A stretch of DNA of 64,000 nucleotides, taken from NCBI GenBank assembly GCA_963778845.1, contig CAVZVW010000001.1, positions 310,001 through 374,000 on the forward strand, written 5' to 3'. The stretch's first letter is position 1. Every line of letters starts with the position of its first letter. The DNA is from CAVZVW01 sp963778845 (lineage in GTDB: Bacteria > Actinomycetota > Actinomycetes > Actinomycetales > Kineosporiaceae). Below are positions 49,690 to 58,155 of the stretch, piece after piece. The notes beneath the pieces were generated by a model. It was given only the letters and a program-made list of their open reading frames with translations. It was not told where the DNA came from and searched no databases. Both the position numbers and the translations under genes were made by a program.

Positions 49690-52600
49690 TTGGATGGCCA
49701 CGTGCAGAACCTGGTGCTGCGCCTGCTCGGCGACCTCGACGTCGACGGGCTGGACCTGCAGGCCCTCGGCAGTCGCAAGGCCCGGGCGCTGCTGTGGCTC
49801 CTGGCACTCGGTCGGGGCTCGTCGGTCCCCATGGGGGCGATCGTCGAGTCGCTGTGGCCCGGCGATGCGCCGGCGCGGCCGAACGACCAGGTGGCGGTCC
49901 TCGTCAGCCGAGCCCGGGCCGTGCTCGGCCGGGACCGGCTGGAACGTACCGACTCCGGCTACCGGCTGCACTACGACTGGCTGGACGTCGACGAGCTGGC
50001 AGCGCTGACCGACGAGGCCGTCAGCCGCTCCGAGGCGGGCAACGTCTCGGGGGCGGCGGCGGCCGCACGCGTGGCGATGTCCCTGCTGCGCCGCGACCCG
50101 GTTCCACCCGATGGCGCGGGCGCGTGGGTGGAGGCCGAGCTGGCCTCACTTGCGCGGGCGGCTGCGCACAGCAGGCACACCGCTGCGAGCGCCCTCCTGG
50201 CATCGGGTGCGTGGCTCGAGGCCGCCGACGTCGCCGCCGAAGCCATCGAGAAGGATCCGTACGACGAGCACGCCCTTCGGCTGATGATGCGGGCCAACGC
50301 GGCCGGGGGCCGCACCGCGGCGGCGCTGGCCGCCTACGCGACGTTCAGCCGGCGGCTCGTCGACGAGCTCGGCTCGAACCCGTCACCGGCGACCGAAGCC
50401 GTGCACGTCGCCGTCCTGCGCGGCGACCTGGGCTCCGGGATGCCGTCCCCCGGCAGTCGACGGCTCGGCCGCCGCGAGCTGGTCGGCCGCCAGGAGCAGC
50501 TCGGCTTCCTGGACGCGGCGGCGGCACGCGCCCGCGACGGGGCCGTGCAGCTCGTGGTCGTCGAAGGCGAGGCCGGGATCGGCAAGACGAGCCTCATGCG
50601 GTCATGGGCGGGCGGGCGGGACGCTGCGGACGTCGTCCTCTTCGCCACCTGCGGCGACCTCGCAGCCGCCGCACCGATGGACCCTCTGCTGTCCGCACTG
50701 TCCGCGCACCTGCACGCCGTCGGCGCCGAACGCGCTCGCGAGCTGCTCGGCGCCGATGCGCCCTTGCTCGCCCCGTTGCTCGGTCAGGGCGACGCCTCGC
50801 GGCTCTCGCCACACCTGGCCGACGAGATCGTCGGCCCCACGCTGCTCTACAGCGCCTTGGCGTCGGTGGTTGCACGGGTCGCCGGGCGCGGGCTTGCCGT
50901 TCTCGTCCTGGATGACGCGCACCGCAGCGGTGCCGCCATGGCCGGCTGGCTGGACTACATCCGGCGGCGCCCGGTGCCGTTGCTCGTGGCGATGACCGTA
51001 CGCACGCCGGAGAAGCCCCCAGTCGCCGGCGGTGCCCGCCTGGTGCTCGGTCCGCTGGACGAGCAGCAGACCGAACAGCTCGTGGGTGCTGCCCGCGGCC
51101 CGCAGCTGTACGCGCGCTCCGGTGGCCACCCGCTGCTGCTCACCGAGCTGGCGATGTCGGCCGCGGACGCCGAGCTCCCCGCCTCCCTGGTCGAGGCAGT
51201 GGCGGCGCGCTGCGACGCCCTGGGTCGCGCGGGGGCCATGCTGCGCAGCGCCGCCGTGGTCGGCGCGACGCTGGACCTCGACCTGCTGGCCTCGGTGCTC
51301 AACCGGCCGGCCGTCGAGGTGCTGGACGACGCCGAGATCGGCGTCCAGCACCGGCTGCTGGACGACGTCGACGGCACCTTCTGCTTCCGCCACACGCTGG
51401 TTCGTGACGCGCTGTCGGCCTCCGCCGGCGCGGGACGCGCCGCGTGGCTGCACCGGCAGGTCAGTCGGGTGCTGTCGCGTCGGGGCGACGCCGATCCCGC
51501 AGAGGTGGCCCACCACGCCAGGCTCGGTGGGGAGATCGACCTGGCGGTGCGGGCGTTGCGCGACGCGGCCGTCCGGGCGAGCGAGCGGTTCGACGACGGG
51601 ACAGCCGAGACGCTGCTCGACGACGCGCTGGCGCTTCGACCCGACCCGGCGTGCTGGCTCGACCGAGCACGCGTGCGCACCCGTCGCGGCGACTACACCG
51701 GGGCCTACCGCGACGTCGAGCGCGCGAGAGAGATCGGAGCGAGCGCTTGCGAGGTGGGCGCCTGGGCGTCGTACTTCGACCGCCGCTTCGACCAGGCGTT
51801 CGCCTATGCCGTGGACGGCGCGCAGGTCGCCGGCGATCCCGCCGTACGGGCCCGTTGCCTCACGATCGCCGGTCGCACCCGACACGCGGGCGGTGACCTC
51901 GCGGCCGCCGACGGTCTGCTCGTCGAGGGCCTGGAGGGCTCCGACGGGGCCGATCGGGTGATCGCCTCGGCCTGGCTGGGAGTTCTGCGCTCCCACCAGA
52001 GCCGCACGGGCGAGGCTCTGGCGCTGCTGCAGCCCGCGACGAGGCCGGAGCTCGCCGCGGAGCACACCTCCGCCGTCCTGCACGCGTTGCTCTTCTCCGG
52101 GCACGCGTTGGCGCTGGCCGGCAGGCCCGCTGCCGCGCTGACGACCTTCGACAGGTACACCGCCGAGGTCGAGCGGCGACATGTGCCGCGTTTCGCCGCG
52201 CGGGGCACCAACTTCTCAGGCTGGGTGCTGCGCAGCATCGGGGCCCGCGACGAAGCCGTGGACCACCATGAGCACGCGTTGCAGGTCGCCGCCGAGCACG
52301 GCGCGCCCGAGCTACGGATCGCTGCGCTGGAGGACCTGGCGGAGGACCGGCTCACCCGAGGTGATCCCGTGGCGGCGGAGCGGCTGCTCGCCGCGGCGAG
52401 CGTGGGGCTGCACGGTGACCTGGTGTTCGGCTGGCGGCTGGAGATGAAGCTGACGCTGCTGAGGGCACGCGTGGCGTTGGCCGTCGAACGGTTCGACGAT
52501 GCCATCGCGCTCGCGGACGGGCTGGCTCAGCGGGCGATGCACGGGGGGATCCCCCGCTACGCCGTCGTCGCCCGCCTCGTGGGCCATGCGGCGCGCCGCC

Positions 52601-53880
52601 GGTCGGGTGCAACGGTCCCCCTGGCCGAGGTGGAGGCCGACCTCGAGGCCCTCGACGGCGCGGTGGCGCTCGAGGCGTGGTGGTGGATCGGCGACGCGGC
52701 GGCGGCTCACGGCGTGCCGCGATGGGTCGACTGGGCGGGGAGACGCGCGATGATGCTGGCCGCCGAGTGCGGGGACCGCAGACCGGGGCTGCAGCGTGAG
52801 GCCGCGGAACGGCTGGAGGGGTGGCGGGAGGATGCGGACGCCGCGAGCCGCCGGGGGCGCAGCCCTGACAGCCCCGACAGCCCCGATGCGCGTCACCTCG
52901 TGGCGGACAAGATGACCAGCGGGACGACGAGCGGGGGCGCGCCGGTCAGGGCCGCCTCGGCACGGGTCGTGAGTGACTGCCGCGTGGGGCCGTCGAGCCC
53001 GGCGACGAAGGGGGCAAGGTGCGCCATCCCCAGTCGCCACGACACGAGCCGCGCGGGCGTGGTCACGCCGGCCTCCACGTTCCTCACCTCGACGCGCACC
53101 CGCCCGAAGACCGTTCGGGCAAGCGCCTCGAGTGCTTCGGGGTGGTCGACTCCCGGCTCGACCTCGGCCTTGAGCCGGCGGTACCACAGCGGCGACAGGA
53201 ACCCGAAACCCTGCGCGACCTCGTCCACAACCGCCTTCGCCGGGTGGGTCCAGCCGCTGAGGAACGCACTCGCCGCGATCGCCGGCGCGACCCGGTGCGC
53301 TTCCGCGAGCGCAGCGCCCGGGTCCGGCAGATGCCCGAGGCAGCAGGCCGCGACCACCAGCCCGAACGCGCTGTCGGCGAACGGCAGCGCCGTCGCGTCG
53401 CCGACCACCACCGGCGAGGCCGCACCGGGGTGCGAACCGGTGTTCGCACGGGCGGCCGCACCAGCGCGCAGCATCGCCACGGAGACGTCCACGCCGACCA
53501 CGCTCGCCGCGCCCGCACGGCGCGCAGCCCGGCCGGCGGCCCCGGTGCCGGCGCCGACGTCCAGCACGCGAGAGTCCCGAACCGCGACCGGGGAGGAGCG
53601 CAGCAGGGCGGCAGCCAGCCGTTCGTACACAGCATCCGGCCCGGCCGCCCACCCGGCAGCACTGGCGTCGTACGCATCCCGCACCCCCGGGAGGCAGCCG
53701 TTCATGCGAGCAACCGGGCGCCGGCCAGAGCCTGCTCCTCCCACCACCGCAGCTCCTCGTCGTAGCCGCCGAACGCCTTCTCCCAGCCGAACTGGACCAG
53801 GGCACCCAACAGCGACAGGGACAGCTGGGTCTGCCACCACGGCTCGGTCCGCACGCCGCGGCGTTCCAGCGCAGACCTGA
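49690..53880 (+). CDS. Second BTAD-AAA-TPR regulator; frame runs on antisense to the methyltransferase
   Basis: TTG 49690 or GTG 49702 is the start. Residues 1-95 are a winged-helix DNA-binding region (NLVLRLLGDLDVDGLDLQAL, KARALLWLLALGRGSSVPMG, DRLERTDSGYRLHYDWLDVD). BTAD is at ~100-245, then an ATPase with Walker A VEGEAGIGKTSLMRSW and a Walker B-like LAVLVLDDAHRSG. TPR-like helices follow to ~1050 (ALEAWWWIGDAAAAHGVPRW, AAERLEGWRE). The conserved protein ends near 52,870, but no stop comes until 53,880: the last ~340 residues are merely the antisense of a clear methyltransferase gene. A TGA one frame over at 52866-52868 suggests a single lost or gained base removed the real stop. It is a regulator of unknown target. 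Confidence 0.75.
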   Translation: MDGHVQNLVLRLLGDLDVDGLDLQALGSRKARALLWLLALGRGSSVPMGAIVESLWPGDAPARPNDQVAVLVSRARAVLGRDRLERTDSGYRLHYDWLDVDELAALTDEAVSRSEAGNVSGAAAAARVAMSLLRRDPVPPDGAGAWVEAELASLARAAAHSRHTAASALLASGAWLEAADVAAEAIEKDPYDEHALRLMMRANAAGGRTAAALAAYATFSRRLVDELGSNPSPATEAVHVAVLRGDLGSGMPSPGSRRLGRRELVGRQEQLGFLDAAAARARDGAVQLVVVEGEAGIGKTSLMRSWAGGRDAADVVLFATCGDLAAAAPMDPLLSALSAHLHAVGAERARELLGADAPLLAPLLGQGDASRLSPHLADEIVGPTLLYSALASVVARVAGRGLAVLVLDDAHRSGAAMAGWLDYIRRRPVPLLVAMTVRTPEKPPVAGGARLVLGPLDEQQTEQLVGAARGPQLYARSGGHPLLLTELAMSAADAELPASLVEAVAARCDALGRAGAMLRSAAVVGATLDLDLLASVLNRPAVEVLDDAEIGVQHRLLDDVDGTFCFRHTLVRDALSASAGAGRAAWLHRQVSRVLSRRGDADPAEVAHHARLGGEIDLAVRALRDAAVRASERFDDGTAETLLDDALALRPDPACWLDRARVRTRRGDYTGAYRDVERAREIGASACEVGAWASYFDRRFDQAFAYAVDGAQVAGDPAVRARCLTIAGRTRHAGGDLAAADGLLVEGLEGSDGADRVIASAWLGVLRSHQSRTGEALALLQPATRPELAAEHTSAVLHALLFSGHALALAGRPAAALTTFDRYTAEVERRHVPRFAARGTNFSGWVLRSIGARDEAVDHHEHALQVAAEHGAPELRIAALEDLAEDRLTRGDPVAAERLLAAASVGLHGDLVFGWRLEMKLTLLRARVALAVERFDDAIALADGLAQRAMHGGIPRYAVVARLVGHAARRRSGATVPLAEVEADLEALDGAVALEAWWWIGDAAAAHGVPRWVDWAGRRAMMLAAECGDRRPGLQREAAERLEGWREDADAASRRGRSPDSPDSPDARHLVADKMTSGTTSGGAPVRAASARVVSDCRVGPSSPATKGARCAIPSRHDTSRAGVVTPASTFLTSTRTRPKTVRASASSASGWSTPGSTSALSRRYHSGDRNPKPCATSSTTAFAGWVQPLRNALAAIAGATRCASASAAPGSGRCPRQQAATTSPNALSANGSAVASPTTTGEAAPGCEPVFARAAAPARSIATETSTPTTLAAPARRAARPAAPVPAPTSSTRESRTATGEERSRAAASRSYTASGPAAHPAALASYASRTPGRQPFMRATGRRPEPAPPTTAAPRRSRRTPSPSRTGPGHPTATGTAGSATTARSARRGVPAQT
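52893..53705 (-). CDS. Class I SAM-dependent methyltransferase
   Basis: ATG 53705 overlaps the phosphotransferase stop (ATGA). 270 residues. SAM-binding motif I is SRVLDVGAGTGAAGRAARRA, motif II VVGVDVSVAMLRAG, then VVVGDATALPFADSAFGLVV (motif III/IV) and LGHLPDPGAALAEAHRV. The C-terminal half (FLSGWTHPAKAVVDEVAQGF, SPLWYRRLKAEVEPGVDHPE) would shape the substrate pocket. It resembles UbiE/Methyltransf_11-type small-molecule methyltransferases. The gene is last in an operon with a SnoaL-like protein and a phosphotransferase, suggesting modification of one small molecule. The reading on this strand is clearly the real gene, although the opposite strand is also open. Confidence 0.87.
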   Translation of the reverse strand: MNGCLPGVRDAYDASAAGWAAGPDAVYERLAAALLRSSPVAVRDSRVLDVGAGTGAAGRAARRAGAASVVGVDVSVAMLRAGAAARANTGSHPGAASPVVVGDATALPFADSAFGLVVAACCLGHLPDPGAALAEAHRVAPAIAASAFLSGWTHPAKAVVDEVAQGFGFLSPLWYRRLKAEVEPGVDHPEALEALARTVFGRVRVEVRNVEAGVTTPARLVSWRLGMAHLAPFVAGLDGPTRQSLTTRAEAALTGAPPLVVPLVILSATR

Positions 53881-54715
53881 ACGCCTCGACCGTGTCGGCC
53901 TTGGTCTGCGGCAGGCGCCGACAGTTGATCGCCAAGTACCACGCCAGGTCGCTGCACGCCGCGCCGCGGCCGGAGGACTCCCAGTCCAGGATGACGGTGC
54001 GACCGTCCGGGGTGGACCCGAGGTTGTCCAGCTTGAAGTTGCCGTGCACCAGCGTCTGGGGCGTGGTCGCCAGCGCCATCACCAGAGGGGCCGGGTCCCA
54101 GGCGAGGGGGACGACGACGGCCGCCGCGCGCGGGGCCACCTCGGCCAGCAACGGCCATCCCTGCCTGACCAGGCGCGGCACGAGGTGCTCCGAGCGCAGG
54201 TGCTCCTCGGCCTGCGCAGTCCACGGCGACAGCTCCAGGTACCGGTGCATCACCGGGACGACGTCGATCTCCTCGCTCGCCTCCCAGAACGTGGCGTGCA
54301 GGGCGGCCATGTGGTCGAGGAAGCGAAGGTGCTGATCCAGCGGCACCAGGGCGTCGGTCACCGGCACCAGGTACTCGCCCACGTCGCGCATGAGCAGCAC
54401 CGTGACGCCGTCCTCGCCGTGCGCGACAGCGACGATGGGCTGCTCGAAGCAGCCCGGCATGTGGTGCAGCAGCCCTCGACGCCACATCTCCAGCGAGGCA
54501 CCTCCCAGCACACCGGCCGCGCGCATCGTCCAGTCCCGGGTCATGTCGAGGTACTTGACGACATGCGGCCGACCGCCGAGCGTGACCCGCTCCAGCAGGG
54601 CTCCCGACTTGCCTGCACCGTCGACCATGGGGTGGCGGTCGGTGGCACCGGCCAGCAGCTCCGCGACCGAACCCAGTACGACGGGCTGGTCGACCGGCAC
54701 CTCAGGCGCGAGCAC
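53702..54715 (-). CDS. Aminoglycoside-phosphotransferase-fold kinase with an altered catalytic motif
   Basis: GTG 54715 is preferred; upstream in-frame sequence is only Arg-rich antisense of the previous gene, and a GTG at 54700 is an alternative. ~337 residues. APH/choline-kinase fold: LGSVAELLAGATDRHPMVDG, GALLERVTLGGRPHVVKYLD (ATP-binding Lys), VTVLLMRDVGEYLVPVTDAL, DHMAALHATFWEASEEIDVV. The Brenner motif reads LVHGNFKLDNLG instead of HGDxxxxN, so the catalytic Asp is Asn, but VILDWESSGRG keeps the Mg-binding Asp. It might be an inactive or re-tooled kinase. It overlaps the SnoaL-like gene by 14 bp upstream and the methyltransferase by 4 bp downstream. Confidence 0.82.
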   Translation of the reverse strand: MLAPEVPVDQPVVLGSVAELLAGATDRHPMVDGAGKSGALLERVTLGGRPHVVKYLDMTRDWTMRAAGVLGGASLEMWRRGLLHHMPGCFEQPIVAVAHGEDGVTVLLMRDVGEYLVPVTDALVPLDQHLRFLDHMAALHATFWEASEEIDVVPVMHRYLELSPWTAQAEEHLRSEHLVPRLVRQGWPLLAEVAPRAAAVVVPLAWDPAPLVMALATTPQTLVHGNFKLDNLGSTPDGRTVILDWESSGRGAACSDLAWYLAINCRRLPQTKADTVEAFRSALERRGVRTEPWWQTQLSLSLLGALVQFGWEKAFGGYDEELRWWEEQALAGARLLA

Positions 54716-55142
54716 GGTCGGCCTGCCTCGCGTCCGACTGACCGGCCGGGGGCGCGACCGGCGGCGCGGCGTCCGCCGCCTGCATCTGCGCCAGCAGGGA
54801 CGCCGGCCAGCGCCCACCGCACATGACGGTGTCTGCCGTGATGCGGTCGCCCTCGACCTGCAGCAGGTGTATGTGGTGGGCGGCGTGCGGCACGCCCTTC
54901 TCGGTCCACGTCAGCAGGTACTGGACCACCTCGCCGCCGGGCACCGGGATGCGGCGCAGCTCCTCGAAGCGGCCCGGATCGGCGAACCAAGCGGCGTACT
55001 CCTCACGGATGGCTGCGGCTCCGTACTTGTGGAAGCGCCAGTCGGGCACCGTGGCGTCCAGAACGGCGTCGGGGCTCCACGCAGTACACGAGGCGATCTC
55101 GCCCAGCTCGGCTGCGGACAGGAACGAGTCGACCGCGCCCAT
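54702..55142 (-). CDS. SnoaL/NTF2-like protein
   Basis: ATG 55142 with GAGGAT upstream. 146 residues. A nuclear-transport-factor-2-like cone: FLSAAELGEIASCTAWSPDA, VLDATVPDWRFHKYGAAAIR, EEYAAWFADPGRFEELRRIP, VVQYLLTWTEKGVPHAAHHI, HLLQVEGDRITADTVMCGGR. Polar residues (Asp, His, Trp, Tyr) line the expected pocket as in ketosteroid-isomerase or SnoaL-type enzymes, but also in many non-enzymatic members. The tail (~125-146) is Ala/Pro/Gln-rich and disordered. It is first of three overlapping genes with the phosphotransferase and methyltransferase; its product may bind or act on the same small molecule. Confidence 0.82.
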   Translation of the reverse strand: MGAVDSFLSAAELGEIASCTAWSPDAVLDATVPDWRFHKYGAAAIREEYAAWFADPGRFEELRRIPVPGGEVVQYLLTWTEKGVPHAAHHIHLLQVEGDRITADTVMCGGRWPASLLAQMQAADAAPPVAPPAGQSDARQADRARA

Positions 55143-55293
55143 GGTGGTCACATCCTCTCGCTGACGGACCCTCCTACGCCGGGCCGCTGTGTGGACCATG
55201 GTCGGCGTCGCCCCTTGCAGCGCGCTTGCAGGCGTCAGGGGCACCCACCGGGCTGCCTGCGACAGGTTCGCCGGCGACAGGGCGGCGACCGGC

Positions 55294-56274
55294 TCACCCC
55301 TGGCCCAGCTGGGGGATGAACGCGGCAAGTGTGCTCGTCACGAGCGGCGTGAAGATGCTCAGCACGGTGAGGGGGTTGCGAAGGATCGAGACGTCCAGGT
55401 GCAGCTCCTTGCCCAACCTGGCGCGGTCGGCGACCCACGCCTCGGTCGGCCGCCCGTCGGAGGGCAGCGGGTACATCCGGCCGACCAGCTCCTGCGCCCT
55501 CGCACGCCAGGCAACGCCCATCGGTGCCGCGATCATCGTGAGCAGGACGGCGAAGAAGGCCCCGTAGTAGAGCACGTTGGACGCCGGGAACGACTCGGCG
55601 CAGATCGCGCCTTCGGGCACCGTGGCAGGGGGCGGGAACGCGTCCGCGCAGGACGGGTGGACCGAGACGAAGGCGGCGCGCAGGGCCCCGGACGTGGCGA
55701 TCGCGGCCACGACCCCCACCGCGAAGGCGCCGGTGCACATCACGACCAGGCGCCAGAGCCGCAGCAGGCGCTCCAGCCCCGGCTCGGTTGCCGTGGCTGT
55801 GGGGTGACGGCTCCGTCTGCGGCACTCGTCGTGCGTCAGCCAGACGAGGGTCAGCCACGGGACCGCCGTGACCAGGCCGGCGTAGAGCACGCATCGGGTC
55901 CGCAGGTCGAGCCGGGACACCGGCAGCTGCGGACTCTGCCCGAACCTGAGCTGAGCCACCATGGCGAGCGCGACGACGAAGGCCGCTGCCCCGAAGTAGG
56001 CGCGTCGCCGCGAGACCGAGGCCGTCAGACCCCAGCGACGGGCATGCCTCAGCAGTCGGGTCGCGAACCAGAGCAGCACGACGAACATGACGACGGCCGC
56101 CGCAGCGACCGCACGCCAGACGAGCCAGGAGACACCGCGGACGAAGACCTCGCTCTGCGGCGTCCCGTCGGAGGCGCCGGCTCCCAGACCCGCGATGACC
56201 AGGAAGAACATCGACCACAGGGCGAGAGCTGCCACCGGTGCGGGCCATTCGCCCGGGCCCTTCACGCGCTTCAT
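55294..56274 (-). CDS. Multi-span membrane protein of unknown function
   Basis: ATG 56274. 326 residues with about six predicted spans: APVAALALWSMFFLVIAGLG, RAVAAAAVVMFVVLLWFATR, YFGAAAFVVALAMVAQL, VLYAGLVTAVPWLTLVW, LVVMCTGAFAVGVVAAIATS, VLYYGAFFAVLLTMIAAPMG. A loop between spans five and six has two Cys (PSCADAFPP, GAICAESFP) that may form an extracytoplasmic disulphide. The C-terminal ~75 residues (RAQELVGRMYPLPSDGRPTE, AWVADRARLGKELHLDVSIL) are cytoplasmic before a last hydrophobic stretch. I recognise no family. It is divergent from the SOS-box AlkB-like gene. Confidence 0.75.
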   Translation of the reverse strand: MKRVKGPGEWPAPVAALALWSMFFLVIAGLGAGASDGTPQSEVFVRGVSWLVWRAVAAAAVVMFVVLLWFATRLLRHARRWGLTASVSRRRAYFGAAAFVVALAMVAQLRFGQSPQLPVSRLDLRTRCVLYAGLVTAVPWLTLVWLTHDECRRRSRHPTATATEPGLERLLRLWRLVVMCTGAFAVGVVAAIATSGALRAAFVSVHPSCADAFPPPATVPEGAICAESFPASNVLYYGAFFAVLLTMIAAPMGVAWRARAQELVGRMYPLPSDGRPTEAWVADRARLGKELHLDVSILRNPLTVLSIFTPLVTSTLAAFIPQLGQG

Positions 56275-56331
56275 GGCGCGACGCTACGGGCCACGGCAAG
56301 GGTGCTGCACCACATAAGCCATTCTTGGTTG

Positions 56332-56363
56332 TCGAACATATGTACGAGGAACTGGTCTATACT
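56332..56363 (+). promoter_or_regulatory. SOS (LexA) box and -10 element upstream of the AlkB-like gene
   Basis: TCGAACATATGTACGA (56332-56347) matches the Gram-positive/actinobacterial LexA consensus CGAACRNRYGTTYG at 13 of 14 positions. TATACT (56358-56363) is a near-ideal -10 and would start transcription close to the ATG at 56370, giving a leaderless message. The LexA box occupies the -35 region, the classic position for repression. Confidence 0.65.
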
Positions 56364-56369
56364 TCGACG

Positions 56370-57095
56370 ATGACGGGCACGACCGTGATGACGCGCACGA
56401 CCTTCCAGGGGTCCCTGCTGGATCTCGAGACGCGCCAGGCTCCCCAAGCCCCGGGTCCTGAAGCGCTGGGGCCCGAAGCGCTGGGGCCCGAAGCGCTGGG
56501 GCCCGAACCGCTGGGTCCCGGACCTCTGCGCGTGGCGTACGAGCGGACGACGCTGAGCCGGGGAGCGTGGCTGGACCTGCGACGTGGCTGGATGCGCGGA
56601 GCCGACGACCTCTTCCAGCGCCTCGTCGAGGGCGTGGCCTGGCGGGCCGAGCGGCGAGTCATGTACGACCGTGTGGTCAGCGTGCCTCGGCTCGTGCAGT
56701 ACTACGGCGAGACGGCGGACCTGCCGGACGCCGCACTGGACACCGCCCGACGAAGGCTGAACGACCACTACGCCGGCGAGCTCGGGGAACCGTTCCGGAC
56801 GGTCGGCCTGTGCCTGTACCGCGACGGTCGTGACAGCGTCGCGTGGCACGGTGACACCGTGGGCCGCGGCGCGACGCAGGACACGATGGTGGCCATCGTC
56901 TCAGTCGGCAACCCCCGGGCGCTGCTGCTGCGGCCACGAGGCGGCGGCCGCACCCTGCGGTTCGACCTCGGCCATGGCGACCTGCTGGTGATGGGTGGCA
57001 GCTGCCAGCGCACGTGGGAGCACTCGGTACCCAAGACCACCCGGGCGCTAGGACCTCGCATCAGCATCCAGTTCCGGCCGAGCGGCGTGCGCTGA
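56370..57095 (+). CDS. alkB: AlkB-like 2-oxoglutarate/Fe(II)-dependent dioxygenase
   Basis: ATG 56370 is chosen because the -10 is at 56358-56363; upstream in-frame ATG 56340 lies inside the SOS box. 241 residues. Fe(II) ligands HxD...H are WHGDTVG (H160, D162) and WEHSVPKT (H218); the 2-oxoglutarate Arg is in GPRISIQFR (R230). The substrate-side region has RLVQYYGETADLPD and GLCLYRDGRDSVAWHGD, as in bacterial AlkB-family repair enzymes that demethylate N1-methyladenine or N3-methylcytosine in DNA/RNA. The N-terminal ~55 residues contain three GPEAL repeats from a 15-bp DNA repeat and are probably disordered. The SOS box supports a DNA-damage role. An ATG at 56388 is an alternative start. Confidence 0.88.
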   Translation: MTGTTVMTRTTFQGSLLDLETRQAPQAPGPEALGPEALGPEALGPEPLGPGPLRVAYERTTLSRGAWLDLRRGWMRGADDLFQRLVEGVAWRAERRVMYDRVVSVPRLVQYYGETADLPDAALDTARRRLNDHYAGELGEPFRTVGLCLYRDGRDSVAWHGDTVGRGATQDTMVAIVSVGNPRALLLRPRGGGRTLRFDLGHGDLLVMGGSCQRTWEHSVPKTTRALGPRISIQFRPSGVR

Positions 57096-57167
57096 CGCAG
57101 GCGGCCGGCCGGCTCAGTAGATCGCCGCGGCTTCGATGGGCCGGCGCGCAAGGCTCGGCATACCCTC

Positions 57168-58103
57168 GTGACCGTGATTGACTTCCGAGCGGGGGCTCCG
57201 GTCGAGGCGAACCTCGACGTGTCGTGGATCCACGGCGCGAAGCGCCGGGCGGCCGACATCGACCCGTCCATCCAGGTGCACGCGGTCGACGAGCACACGT
57301 ATGTGTTGCGGCAGAACAAGTCCGTGCACTTCGAGGCACCGTTCCTGTACCTGCTCCTGGGTAACGAGCGGGCGATCCTCCTCGACACCGGGGCGACCGC
57401 GGACGCCGCGACGTTCCCGTTGCGCGAGACGGTCGACGAGATCCTCGGGGAGTGGCTGCGCGAGCATCACCGAGACTCCTACGAGCTCGTCGTCGCCCAT
57501 ACCCACGCCCACGGGGACCACATCGCCGGTGACGTCCAGCTCGCGGACCGGCCCCTCACCACCATGGTCGGGACCGACCTGCCGTCGGTCGAGTCCTTCT
57601 TCGGGTTCACGACGTGGCCCGACCAGGTGGTCCAGTACGACCTCGGCGGGCGGGTGCTCGACATCACCGCGATCCCGGGTCACCACGCCACCTCGATCGC
57701 GGTGTTCGACCCGTGGACGGGCTTCCTGCTGACCGGGGACACCGTCTACCCGGGTCGACTGTATGCCCGCGACATGGCCGCCTTCGTCGCGAGCATGGAC
57801 CGGCTCGTCGGCTTCGCGCTGGCCCGCCCGGTAAGTCACGTCATGGGCTGTCACATCGAGATGACGCGCACCCCGGGTCGCGACTACCCCATCGGCACCA
57901 GGTACCAGCCGAACGAGCCGCCGCTGCAGATGACCATGTCGCAGCTGGTCGCCGTCCGTGACGCGGCACATGCCGCCGCCGGCAGGCCCGGGGTCCATGT
58001 CCACGACGACTTCGTCGTCTTCAACGGGACTGGCACGAGAGCCACTGCCGCGCTCCTCGCCCGCACGCTGCGCCAGAAGGTGGTGCCTCATCGGGCCAGG
58101 TAG
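57168..58103 (+). CDS. Metallo-beta-lactamase-fold hydrolase
   Basis: GTG 57168. 311 residues. Metal motif HTHAHGDH (~111-118), then the later His in IPGHHATS, Asp in LLTGDTVYPG and a C-terminal His in HVMGCHIEM complete the binuclear site of the glyoxalase-II-like MBL superfamily. The N-terminal ~60 residues (PVEANLDVSWIHGAKRRAAD) precede the core and are not recognised. No signal peptide, so cytoplasmic and not a secreted beta-lactamase. The C-terminal helices (RYQPNEPPLQMTMSQLVAVR) are typical of a small-molecule hydrolase subgroup. The VOC gene 52 bp downstream may be co-transcribed; both are glyoxalase-like folds, so an aldehyde or thioester detoxification role is possible but unproven. 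Confidence 0.87.
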   Translation: MTVIDFRAGAPVEANLDVSWIHGAKRRAADIDPSIQVHAVDEHTYVLRQNKSVHFEAPFLYLLLGNERAILLDTGATADAATFPLRETVDEILGEWLREHHRDSYELVVAHTHAHGDHIAGDVQLADRPLTTMVGTDLPSVESFFGFTTWPDQVVQYDLGGRVLDITAIPGHHATSIAVFDPWTGFLLTGDTVYPGRLYARDMAAFVASMDRLVGFALARPVSHVMGCHIEMTRTPGRDYPIGTRYQPNEPPLQMTMSQLVAVRDAAHAAAGRPGVHVHDDFVVFNGTGTRATAALLARTLRQKVVPHRAR

Positions 58104-58155
58104 CCGCCCCCTGCCCGTAGCTGTCCTGCCTACCCTCACGACCAGGAGATCGACC

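Noticed and set aside
54716..54817. Longer N-terminus of the phosphotransferase
   Set aside because: The extra residues are almost all Arg/Pro from overlap with the SnoaL gene, unlike any kinase N-terminus.
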